Assembly: GCA_002413385.1 (NCBI GenBank)
Contig: DHWW01000132.1
Coordinates: 3,629 to 9,947 of the forward strand
DNA length: 6,319 nucleotides
Reading direction: 5' to 3'
From: Granulicella sp. UBA5172
GTDB taxonomy: Bacteria; Acidobacteriota; Terriglobia; Terriglobales; Acidobacteriaceae
Shown: piece after piece, positions 1 to 6,319 of the stretch
Layout of the letters: each line of letters opens with the position of its first letter
How positions within the stretch are numbered: the stretch's first letter is position 1
Position numbers and translations under genes: made by a program
Notes under the pieces: generated by a model
What the model saw: only the letters and a program-made list of their open reading frames with translations
What the model was told of the DNA's origin: nothing
Database searches by the model: none

Positions 1-46
1 GCGGACTCTACTCTGTTTCTCGGTGATATGAGGGACGGAGGGCGAG

Positions 47-169
47 TTGGATTGGAGAGCCAAGGTGGAACTATACGAGCAGATTCGTCGGGAGTGTGAG
101 TTTGGAGTTGGGCCGGTGATTGGGGTGGCGCGGAAGGGCGGCGTACATCGGCGCATGGTGGGCGCGGCG
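47..169 (+). pseudogene. IS21-type transposase remnant, N-terminal fragment
   Basis: The translation from the TTG at 47 reads [15 protein letters not shown], then [15 protein letters not shown]. This resembles the helix-turn-helix N-terminus of IS21-family (IstA-like) transposases, which bind the element ends. The match runs about 41 residues and stops near 169, where the sequence becomes unrelated and the family's catalytic DDE domain is absent. The frame stays open to 367, but that part is an out-of-frame reading of the next remnant. No IstB-like ATPase gene follows. This is a non-functional scrap. The family call rests on remembered similarity, not on a search. The bases before it (1-46) show nothing I can name. 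Confidence 0.6.
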
Positions 170-195
170 ACGCCCATTTATCTTGCGCCCGGCGC

Positions 196-585
196 AACCG
201 ACACGTCTCCGACGGCAACCCGTACTCGGAGAGCCCGTTCAAGACCCTCAAATACCGGCCCGGGTTTCCGGAACGCTTCGGCTCCATCCAAGACGCACGC
301 GCCTTTTGCCAGCGCTTTTTCGCCTGACACAACCACGAGCACCATCACAGCGGAATCGCGCTGCTGACGCCGGACACGCTGCATTACGGCATGGCCGGGC
401 AGGTCATCGAGTAGCGGCAAAACGTGCTCGACCAAGCCTATGCCCGCAACCCGGAACGCTTCACCCACGCCCGGCCAAAATACCCGCCTCAGCCCACCGC
501 GGTCTGGATCAACCCGCCAACACCAACACCGGCGACAGAAGAGAATGGCACTAAACTCGGACGCCACCTGTCTCAAACTCGTTGA
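196..585 (+). pseudogene. IS3-type transposase (OrfB integrase) remnant, C-terminal part, two stops
   Basis: Read in the frame of position 196, the translation gives [20 protein letters not shown], then [26 protein letters not shown] and PTAVWINPP. This is the characteristic end of the IS3-family integrase (rve) domain, including the last catalytic-site region and the C-terminal tail. The frame is broken by TGA at 325-327, where the family has a tryptophan, and by TAG at 412-414. It ends at TGA 583-585. The N-terminal two thirds of OrfB, and OrfA, are missing. It lies directly after the IS21-type scrap in the same orientation, so the two were probably joined by deletion or by one element inserting into the other. 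The protein is certainly inactive. Confidence 0.8.
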
Positions 586-601
586 CACGTGCCGAGACGG
601 G
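567..601. repeat. Imperfect inverted repeat at the 3' end of the IS3 remnant, possible IS end
   Basis: CCTGTCTC at 567-574 pairs with GAGACGGG at 594-601 with one mismatch, across a 19-base loop that contains TTGACAC. It overlaps the last codons of the IS3-type remnant. IS3 elements often end just past the OrfB stop with a TGTCTC-like sequence, so this may be the right terminal repeat. No left end survives in the window to confirm it. A weak chance hairpin is the alternative. Confidence 0.25.
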
Positions 602-742
602 ACGCAATTGTCGATTGCCGTTAGCGTCCGCCAAACAGTGGGCGCCGGGTATTGCAACGAGGAAACGCCCGATATTCCGATCTCGCACAAGCAAGTGAAT
701 TGACTTACTTCCGATGGATCTGAGGTGCCGGACCTCCTCCTG
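586..742. other. Short stretch with no recognisable gene
   Basis: This segment lies between the IS3-type remnant and the stop of the beta-barrel remnant. Reading frames through it on either strand are short or extend out of neighbouring remnants. I recognise no protein family, promoter, RNA gene or convincing terminator in it. It is probably decayed intergenic DNA. Confidence 0.5.
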
Positions 743-1154
743 TCAGAAGGTAATCCTGCCGGTGACTACGAGAGTATGGTTGTAAGCGTGGAAGCTTGAT
801 GTCGCGATCTGCATTCCCGCTCCAAAAATCACGCCCAACCGGTTGCTCTTTTCCCGAGTCAGTTGAATCCTGCTCGTCATCAATCCAGGCGTTACAAACG
901 TTTGATTTTTGCCGTCGTTTGTCCTCAAGTGAATAAAAGGTCGAGTTCACTTCGATCTCCGGCCACAACAGACTCGTTGCTTTATATTGGCCGACAGTGT
1001 TCCAGACCACGTTTCTCCCGACAGTGTGGACGCTGCCGACCGGGAGTACGCCACCGATGCTCGATTGAACGTCGAAGCGGCCGAAACCCTTTCCGGCTAT
1101 CACCGTTGGATTGATCTGGTTTCGGAGAGTTCCGTTCCTGTAGCTTCCTGTCGT
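743..1154 (-). pseudogene. Outer-membrane beta-barrel protein remnant, C-terminal half, frameshifted
   Basis: On the - strand, the frame entering from 1154 gives [32 protein letters not shown] and [11 protein letters not shown], down to about 930. After a one-base shift near 925-932 the second frame continues as TNDGKNQTFVTPG, IFGAGMQIATSSFHAYNH and ends VVTGRITF followed by TGA at 745-743. The alternating pattern, the glycine/aromatic-rich strands and the terminal phenylalanine fit the last strands of a Gram-negative outer-membrane barrel, whose final residue is part of the BAM recognition signal. The 5' half with the signal peptide is absent: the match stops at the point where narK-like sequence begins on the other strand. 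A specific substrate cannot be named. The two frames join into one sensible protein, which supports a broken gene over chance frames. Confidence 0.6.
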
Positions 1155-1955
1155 GCCTACCCACCGACGCGACAAGGCTTCGCGTTGGGAGTTTACGGGG
1201 CTGGCAACGTAGGCCAGTCGGTAGCTGCATTCGCTGCGCCGTTCATTGCAAAGGCTTACGGGGTGAAGTGGGGATTTTGGACGTTCGGCATCGCGCTGAC
1301 TATCTGGCTACTTCTATTCGCTGCTACCGCGAAGGACGCCCCGCGGCAGGGTCCACCGAAGCCACTTCGCGCGATTTTTGTCCCCTTGAAGGACTCCCGC
1401 AGTTGGCTGCAGAGCCTCTATTACTTCCTGACGTTTGGCGGCTTCGTCGCCATGGCTATCTACTTGCCGATCTTCCTGGTTGAGATGTTCGGCTTGACGC
1501 CCCAGATGGCCGGCATGCGCACTGCAGGCTTTGTGCTTCTCGCCACGTTCGTTCGGCCCGTCGGCGGAATACTCGCGGACAAGATTGGCGGCAAACGAAT
1601 TTTGACCTTCGTCTTCCCGTTCACGGCAGTCATGGCAATTTTCCTTGCCTGCCCGACGATGCCGATTTTCACTTTGGGCGCGCTTGGGATGGCTGTCGCA
1701 ATCGGCCTTGGCAATGGCGCTGTCTTCAAACTCGTTCCGGAGTATTTCCCGACAACGGTCGGAAGTGTGACCGGTATCGTGGGGGCTGCGGGCGGCCTCG
1801 GCGGATTCTTCCCACCACTCTTGCTTGGAGCGATCAAGCAGCAGACGGGCTCGTTCACGCTCGGATTTGTGGTACTTTCGGCCTTCTCTATCAGCTGTCT
1901 CGTCGTTTTGTTGCTTACCCAACACAATCGGCATATGGTTGCCGTACCCGCATGA
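1155..1955 (+). pseudogene. narK: NarK-type nitrate/nitrite MFS transporter, 5'-truncated
   Basis: The recognisable protein begins at [17 protein letters not shown] (about 1158) and runs to TGA 1953-1955, roughly 266 residues against about 400-460 for full NarK-type porters. GAGNVG fits the first nitrate-signature region in TM5. GNG (about 1710) with the later GAAGGLGG fits the second signature in TM11. The arginine in FVRPVGG is a candidate for the TM8 substrate-binding arginine. TM1-4, including the other substrate arginine of TM2, are missing. The frame stays open upstream to a TTG at 987, but those extra residues are antisense to the beta-barrel remnant and are not transporter-like. No ribosome-binding site is evident. 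The stop overlaps the next start as ATGA, so this was the first or an early gene of the operon. It probably no longer transports. Confidence 0.8.
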
Positions 1956-3058
1956 ATCGCGGCAATCGCATGAATAATATTGATAAGCGTGAGTTCGCCA
2001 GAGCCAGAGGCTCAGATACAGCCCGTGCGACCACGTGGGGTTTGCTCGCCACCGTTGCGCTGATTGGCGGCATCTTCATCGGAAGCCGTGGATTGCGGGA
2101 CTTCGATCCCGCACTTGTCTCCTACGCCGGTGCGACACTCTTCGCCGCCTTCGGCTTGGCATATCGGTTCTCGATGTGGCTGCGCCGCCCTCCCACGCGC
2201 CTGTACTGGTATCGGGGATGGCAGATCTTCACAACGCCGGGCAACCTTGGCAAGAACGTGGCGCACCTCTTTCAGATTTTCATGAGCAATTTCGTCTTCC
2301 AGCGCTTCATCGAGCGCAGATCCCACATGCGGTGGACGGCACATTGGTTTCTCGCCTGGGGATGCCTGCTGGCTGGAGCAATCACATTTCCCTTGTCATT
2401 CGGTTGGATTCACTTCGAAACGGCGAAGAGCTCCCAGGAAATCTATCGAGCCTTTCTCTTCGGAATTCCCGTCGGGCATTTTCCGGTACATTCCGTGATC
2501 GCCGAACTGGCCTTCAATGCGCTCGACATCGCCGCCGTGATGGTACTGATTGGAGTGTTCACCGCTTTGTGGCGGCGAGGCCGGGACCACGGGGCGATGG
2601 CCGTGCAACAGTTCGCCGATGACTTGATGCCGCTGATTCTTCTCTTTGCAATCTGTGTCACGGGACTGTTCCTGACTGCTTCGACGCACCTGATGCACGG
2701 CTTGCACTACGCGTTTTTGTCGCAACTCCATGCCATTACCGTGATCGTCACCTTGGTGTATCTCCCATTCGGAAAGTTCTTCCACATCTTCCAACGACCT
2801 GCTCAACTCGGTGTGGACTTCTACAAACGGGCCGGCAAGGAAGGTGAGCAGGCTCTCTGCATCCGCTGTGGGAGCGAGTATGCCTCACGCATGCAGATGG
2901 ACGATCTGAAGCAGGTGCAGGCGGCGCTTCACATCCACTACCAATTGGAGAACGGCTCTCACTATCAGGACGTCTGCCCCAAATGCCGCCGCAAGAATCT
3001 TGCGCTGACGCAGGACAGTATGTGGAAGGCCTTACAAGTCAAGGGCGAAGGTTCTTAG
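1952..3058 (+). CDS. Membrane-bound, probably haem b, electron-transfer subunit with C-terminal four-cysteine tail
   Basis: This 368-residue protein likely passes electrons between the quinone pool and the reductase encoded downstream. Six probable membrane helices lie at about 28-46, 55-77, 129-151, 179-207, 225-247 and 258-276. Histidines in or beside helices (H131, H180, H246, H249, H252, H260, H278) could ligate haem b, as in NarI or HdrE-like subunits; the specific pairs are not assigned. After the last helix a soluble tail carries C303-x2-C306 and C342-x2-C345, a zinc-ribbon or rubredoxin-like arrangement not present in NarI. The start overlaps the transporter stop (ATGA) and lacks a clear Shine-Dalgarno, so coupled initiation is likely; an ATG at 1970 is an alternative. 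It ends 7 bases before the molybdoenzyme gene. The exact family is not recognised; the role is inferred from topology and context. Confidence 0.75.
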   Translation: MNRGNRMNNIDKREFARARGSDTARATTWGLLATVALIGGIFIGSRGLRDFDPALVSYAGATLFAAFGLAYRFSMWLRRPPTRLYWYRGWQIFTTPGNLGKNVAHLFQIFMSNFVFQRFIERRSHMRWTAHWFLAWGCLLAGAITFPLSFGWIHFETAKSSQEIYRAFLFGIPVGHFPVHSVIAELAFNALDIAAVMVLIGVFTALWRRGRDHGAMAVQQFADDLMPLILLFAICVTGLFLTASTHLMHGLHYAFLSQLHAITVIVTLVYLPFGKFFHIFQRPAQLGVDFYKRAGKEGEQALCIRCGSEYASRMQMDDLKQVQAALHIHYQLENGSHYQDVCPKCRRKNLALTQDSMWKALQVKGEGS

Positions 3059-3061
3059 GAG
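3057..3061 (+). promoter_or_regulatory. Ribosome-binding site of the molybdoenzyme gene
   Basis: AGGAG overlaps the preceding TAG stop and lies 4 bases before the ATG at 3066. The spacing is short but workable. It supports that ATG as the start and gives this gene its own ribosome entry within the operon. Confidence 0.6.
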
Positions 3062-3065
3062 CATC

Positions 3066-5288
3066 ATGGCAAAACTTTCGACCGATATTCCAGATCTCGT
3101 TGAAGCGTTCGGACCAACTCTGAGTCGAGTTCCGGCTGGAGGCTGGGACGATACCCGAGAGGACGACAAACTCGTCAAGACGCACTGCTGCTTCTGCGGC
3201 CAGCAGTGCGGCATTCAACTCCGCGTACGTTCGAACAAAATCGTTGGCTTCGAGCCGTGGGAAGACTTTCCGTTCAATCGAGGAAAGCTCTGCCCTAAAG
3301 GCATCAAGCGCTACATGCAGGACGAGCACCCCGATCGCTTGAAGAGTCCATTGGAACGCGTCGATGGGCTGGGCTTCGTTCCGGTCGGCTGGGATGCTGC
3401 TCTGGACTGCGTTGTGAGCGAAATCAAACGCATTCAGGAGAAGTACGGCAAGGATTCATTCGCCGTACTGACCGGTGCCTCGATGACCAACGAGAAGGCT
3501 TACCTCATGGGCAAGTTCGCCCGCGTCGCTTTGCAGACTGCAAATATCGACTATAACGGTCGACTCTGCATGGTTTCGGCAGGTACAGCGTCGAAAAAAG
3601 TATTTGGAATCGACCGCAGCGGCAATCCGTGGAGCGACATTGTTGCAGCGGACGTGATTCTGGTTGCAGGGGCGAACATTGCAGAATGTGCTCCGATCAC
3701 GACAGATTACATATGGCGGGCGCGGGACCGCGGCGCCAAACTGATTGTTATTGACCCGCGCATGACGCCGATTGCGCGGAATGCTGACCTCTTCATCCCC
3801 GTTCGGCCTGGTGGAGACATTGGCGTCTTCAACGGAATGCTGCACATCATGATCAAGCAGGGATGGATCGATCAGGAGTACATCGCTAAGAACACTATTG
3901 GTTTCGAGGAAGTGGCTCGGACAGTCGAGAAGTACACACCGGAATATGCGGCGAAGATTGCGGGCGTTCCTGCGAGCATGATCGTCCGGGCAGCCGAATT
4001 GTTTGGGCCGGCGAAGACGAGTTTCGTCATGCATGCACGCGGCATTGAGCATCACTCCAAAGGCGTGGAGAACTGCATCGCGATGATGTCCCTGGCATTG
4101 GCGAGTGGGCGGCTCGGTCGCGAAGGTTGTGGTTACGCGATGATTACAGGCCAAGGCAACGGCCAAGGGGCGAGGGAGCAGGGCGGGAAATGCGACCAGT
4201 TGCCCGGCAATCGCAAGATCGACGATCCCGAAGCACGCAAGTATATTGCAGGCGTTTGGGACGTTCCAGAAGAATCGATCCCAGGGAAAGGTCTTTCGGC
4301 AATTCCGCTCGTCGAAGCCATTCATGCAGGCAAGATCAAAGGCTTGATCTCGATCTGCTTCAATCCAGTGGTCTCGTTGCCCGATGCTAACTTCACCCGC
4401 GAGGCGCTTGGGAAGCTGGAGTTCTATACCAACATCGACTTCTTTCTATCCGAAACGGCTCAGCATGCCGACATCGTCCTTCCCGGTTCGCTTATGGAAG
4501 AAGATGAAGGTACGACGACCAATGTTGAGGGCCGCGTCATTCGCCATCGCAAGGTGGTTTCTCCTCCCCAAGGCGCATGGGAAGACTGGAAGATTCTCTG
4601 CGAGCTTGCGCGTCGACTCGGTAAAGGCGACAAGTTCAACTACGCGGGGCCGCGGGAGATCTTCGACGAATTGCGCGTCGCCTCGAAAGGTAGCGTCTCT
4701 GATTACTACGGCATGACGTGGGACAGGATTGAAGAGAACAACGGACTCTTCTGGCCGTGCCCGACTTCTGATCATCCCGGTACACCGCGCCTTTACGAAG
4801 ACGGCAAGTTTGGACATCCCGATGGCAAGGCGCATTTCATACCAGTGGAATGGCGACCTTCGGTCGAAATGCCTGATGAAGACTTTCCGGTGATCCTAAC
4901 GACGGGACGTGTTGTCTCTCAGTTCCTCTCGGGAACGCAGACCCGGCGGATCGGGGCTTTGATCGACCAGATTGCTGAACCGTTCTGCGAAATGCACCCT
5001 CAACTGGCGACTAAATTGGGAGTCGTCGATGACGACTATGTGAAGGTCGAGAGTCGACGCGGTCATGTCGTCGTTCATGCCAAGGTCGTAAAGACGATCC
5101 GCCCTGATACCGTCTTCGTGCCTTACCACTGGCCACATGATCGGTCCGCCAACAATATGACGATTCGTGCACTTGATCCCCAATCCGAGATCCCGGAGTT
5201 CAAGATCTGCGCCGTGCGCGTGATGAAGACCGAACGGCCCACAGATCCGATTGCGGAGCTGGAAGTCCAAGCCGGAGGTATCCGGTGA
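3066..5288 (+). CDS. Molybdopterin oxidoreductase, assimilatory nitrate reductase (NasA/NasC)-like catalytic subunit
   Basis: This is a 740-residue Mo-bisMGD enzyme of the DMSO-reductase family, predicted to reduce nitrate to nitrite. The N-terminal [4Fe-4S] motif is C41-x2-C44-x3-C48-x27-C76, followed by the conserved lysine of CPKG (K78). The motif [10 protein letters not shown] supplies C168 as probable molybdenum ligand; it matches nitrate reductases and lacks the Cys/Sec-His of formate dehydrogenases. The cofactor-binding segment [20 protein letters not shown] lies at about 360-380. The C-terminal dinucleotide-binding domain starts at about 610 ([17 protein letters not shown]) and ends near 695. 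There is no Tat signal peptide, so the enzyme should be cytoplasmic, unlike NapA. It lacks the extra C-terminal [2Fe-2S] domain of Klebsiella-type NasA. It is flanked by a membrane subunit and a ferredoxin subunit, and its stop overlaps the next start by 4 bases. It appears intact. Substrate is inferred; another oxyanion is possible. Confidence 0.88.
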   Translation: MAKLSTDIPDLVEAFGPTLSRVPAGGWDDTREDDKLVKTHCCFCGQQCGIQLRVRSNKIVGFEPWEDFPFNRGKLCPKGIKRYMQDEHPDRLKSPLERVDGLGFVPVGWDAALDCVVSEIKRIQEKYGKDSFAVLTGASMTNEKAYLMGKFARVALQTANIDYNGRLCMVSAGTASKKVFGIDRSGNPWSDIVAADVILVAGANIAECAPITTDYIWRARDRGAKLIVIDPRMTPIARNADLFIPVRPGGDIGVFNGMLHIMIKQGWIDQEYIAKNTIGFEEVARTVEKYTPEYAAKIAGVPASMIVRAAELFGPAKTSFVMHARGIEHHSKGVENCIAMMSLALASGRLGREGCGYAMITGQGNGQGAREQGGKCDQLPGNRKIDDPEARKYIAGVWDVPEESIPGKGLSAIPLVEAIHAGKIKGLISICFNPVVSLPDANFTREALGKLEFYTNIDFFLSETAQHADIVLPGSLMEEDEGTTTNVEGRVIRHRKVVSPPQGAWEDWKILCELARRLGKGDKFNYAGPREIFDELRVASKGSVSDYYGMTWDRIEENNGLFWPCPTSDHPGTPRLYEDGKFGHPDGKAHFIPVEWRPSVEMPDEDFPVILTTGRVVSQFLSGTQTRRIGALIDQIAEPFCEMHPQLATKLGVVDDDYVKVESRRGHVVVHAKVVKTIRPDTVFVPYHWPHDRSANNMTIRALDPQSEIPEFKICAVRVMKTERPTDPIAELEVQAGGIR
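5274..5278 (+). promoter_or_regulatory. Ribosome-binding site fixing the GTG start of the ferredoxin subunit
   Basis: GGAGG lies 6 bases before the GTG at 5285, inside the end of the molybdoenzyme gene. The strong match and ideal spacing support the rare GTG start, which overlaps the upstream TGA as GTGA. Confidence 0.7.
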
Positions 5289-5905
5289 TCAAAGAAGACT
5301 TCTTCATCGATTACTCGCGCTGCATAGGCTGCGAAGCTTGTGTGCAAGCCTGCGGCGAATGCGATACTCACCGCGGCGTCTCGATGATCCATCTGGAAAC
5401 GATCGAGCGTCGCGACAGCGTGCAGACTGCCCCGCAGATATGTATGCATTGCGAAGATCCGATCTGCGCCCAGGTGTGCCCGGCTGACGCCATCAAGAAA
5501 ACACCGGACGGCGTCGTGCAGAGTTCCCTCAAGCCACGCTGCATCGGTTGCTCAAACTGCGTCATGTCTTGCCCCTTTGGCGTCCCGAAATATCAAATTG
5601 ACATCGATCAGATGATGAAGTGCGACATGTGCTACGACCGGACGAGTGTTGACAAGAAGCCGATGTGCGCGACGGTGTGCCCGTCCGGGGCCTTGACCTT
5701 TACAACGATGCAGGAGATTCAGCGGACTCGTCAGGGCGTGCCGGTGAATGAATGGAAATTCGGCGCTGAGGTCGTCCATACCAAGGTGTATGTGATGGTC
5801 CCCCCGGAAGTGGCCCGTGTCGACATTGGCTTGATACAAATTCAGACGACCGCAGCGGCTTTGCCGAGCGATCCCTATGACGTGGCATTGATGCTGGAGA
5901 ACTAG
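5285..5905 (+). CDS. 4Fe-4S ferredoxin-type electron-transfer subunit (four clusters)
   Basis: This 206-residue protein is of the DmsB/NrfC/HycB type and carries electrons between the membrane partner and the molybdoenzyme. It has sixteen cysteines in four groups: C13/C16/C19/C23, C53/C56/C61/C65, C86/C89/C92/C96 and C113/C116/C128/C132. The last group has the wide spacing typical of these subunits. Ligands pair between groups to form four [4Fe-4S] clusters. There is no signal peptide, so it should sit in the cytoplasm with the catalytic subunit. An additional C26 follows the first group. The GTG start overlaps the upstream stop by 4 bases, implying matched synthesis of the two subunits. The C-terminal 60 or so residues have no cysteine and probably pack on a partner. 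It appears intact. In its absence of a NarH-like length (about 500 residues) it differs from respiratory NarGHI. Confidence 0.88.
   Translation: MIKEDFFIDYSRCIGCEACVQACGECDTHRGVSMIHLETIERRDSVQTAPQICMHCEDPICAQVCPADAIKKTPDGVVQSSLKPRCIGCSNCVMSCPFGVPKYQIDIDQMMKCDMCYDRTSVDKKPMCATVCPSGALTFTTMQEIQRTRQGVPVNEWKFGAEVVHTKVYVMVPPEVARVDIGLIQIQTTAAALPSDPYDVALMLEN
5896..5900 (+). promoter_or_regulatory. Ribosome-binding site of the Rieske gene
   Basis: GGAGA lies 6 bases before the ATG at 5907, within the last codons of the ferredoxin gene. It supports 5907 as the real start, ahead of the frameshift, over any internal start in the downstream frame. Confidence 0.55.
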
Positions 5906-5906
5906 A

Positions 5907-6319
5907 ATGGGCGAAAAGAGCGGATGCGAAAGCTGTAAGAACCTGCGGGGAGAACAAGGTTGATCCGCAATGGAAGAAAGACTTTCCCATCGAGTGGGAA
6001 GGCGACCACTATGTGAGCCGCCGCGAGATGGTCAAGTTCCTCACCCTTGGATCATCTATTTTGGCCGCCGCAAACTGGTTGGTGGCGTGGATCTGGCACC
6101 GCCACAAAGAGGAAACCTTTAAGCCCCAGCTCATTGGGTCTATCGTCGCTCTGGAACGCAACAAGTCGATGTTGTTCCGGTATCCGACTGACAAGGACCC
6201 TTGCATCGCGGCGTGTACACCGACCGGCGAGCTTGTGGCATATTCTCAGGTCTGCACCCACCTGTCGTGCGCTGTGATCTACAAGGAAGAAGAACTCTTC
6301 TGCCCATGTCACAACGGTG
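5907..6319 (+). pseudogene. Membrane-anchored Rieske [2Fe-2S] protein, frameshifted and cut by the window end
   Basis: From ATG 5907 the frame reads MGEKSGCESCKNLRGEQG and stops at TGA 5961-5963. Removing one G from the GGGG run at 5947-5950 restores a continuous protein (KNLRENKVDPQWKKDF onward) that stays open to the window end, so a one-base insertion or sequence error is likely. In the repaired numbering there is C7-x2-C10, a twin-arginine-like SRRE at 37-40, a hydrophobic anchor at about 44-63, then the Rieske boxes CTHLSC (116-121) and CPCHNG (132-137). Ligands C116, H118, C132 and H135 are present, as are C121 and C134, which form the disulfide of bc1-type, high-potential Rieske proteins. 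The Tat-like anchor suggests the cluster faces the periplasm. The gene starts 1 base after the ferredoxin stop, so it belongs to the operon as an electron carrier. The 3' end is outside the window. Confidence 0.78.

Noticed and set aside
178..690. A 170-codon open frame on the - strand
   Set aside because: It is antisense to the IS3-type remnant, whose + strand translation is clearly transposase.
987..1154. N-terminal extension of the porter as a real domain
   Set aside because: The extra 56 residues are polar, unlike any NarK segment, and are antisense to the beta-barrel remnant.
705..1175. A 156-codon open frame on the - strand as one intact gene
   Set aside because: Only its first part is protein-like; after about 930 the similarity moves to another frame that ends properly at 743. 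It is a frameshifted remnant.
3456..4325. A 289-codon open frame on the - strand
   Set aside because: It lies wholly opposite the molybdoenzyme gene, which has clear motifs throughout; its translation is low-complexity and unlike any family I know.
3066..5288. Formate dehydrogenase or periplasmic NapA as the identity of the molybdoenzyme
   Set aside because: The ligand motif is RLCMVSAG rather than the Cys/Sec-His motif of formate dehydrogenase, and there is no Tat signal as in NapA. NasA/NasC-like fits best.
5940..5965. Programmed frameshift in the Rieske gene
   Set aside because: A GGGG run alone is not a known strong slippery site and no downstream hairpin or upstream stimulatory site is evident; mutation or sequence error is simpler.
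1..6319. CRISPR array, tRNA or rRNA, riboswitch
   Set aside because: No regularly spaced direct repeats, cloverleaf or conserved RNA segments were seen on reading through the window.

Overview
The window holds a nitrate-type molybdoenzyme operon, all on the + strand. It is preceded by about 1.15 kb of decayed DNA and broken at both ends. No rRNA or tRNA was seen, so taxonomy is inferred: the gene set, base composition and IS remnants suggest a soil-type Gram-negative bacterium, possibly an acidobacterium. An outer-membrane beta-barrel remnant supports a Gram-negative envelope. Taxon confidence is low.

Positions 1-585 contain two unrelated transposase scraps in the same orientation. The first is the N-terminal start of an IS21-type protein (47-169). 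The second is the C-terminal end of an IS3-type integrase with two in-frame stops (about 196-585). Positions 586-742 show nothing recognisable. Positions 743 to about 1154 (- strand) hold the C-terminal half of a beta-barrel protein with one frameshift. It abuts, at about 1150, the second half (TM5-12) of a NarK-type nitrate/nitrite porter on the + strand. The simplest reading is that the two genes were once divergent and one deletion removed both 5' halves and the promoter region between them.

From 1952 to the window end the genes are tightly packed: a six-helix, histidine-rich membrane protein with a C-terminal four-cysteine tail (1952-3058), a cytoplasmic NasA/NasC-like molybdopterin oxidoreductase (3066-5288), a four-cluster ferredoxin subunit (5285-5905) and a membrane-anchored Rieske protein (5907 to beyond 6319). 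Overlaps of 4 bases and gaps of 1-7 bases imply co-transcription and translational coupling. Together they suggest electron flow from quinol through the membrane haem protein and/or Rieske protein, via the ferredoxin subunit, to nitrate reduction at the molybdenum site. This differs from NarGHI, NapAB and soluble Nas systems. The Rieske gene carries an apparent one-base insertion in a GGGG run, so with the truncated transporter the locus may be decaying, unless these are assembly errors.
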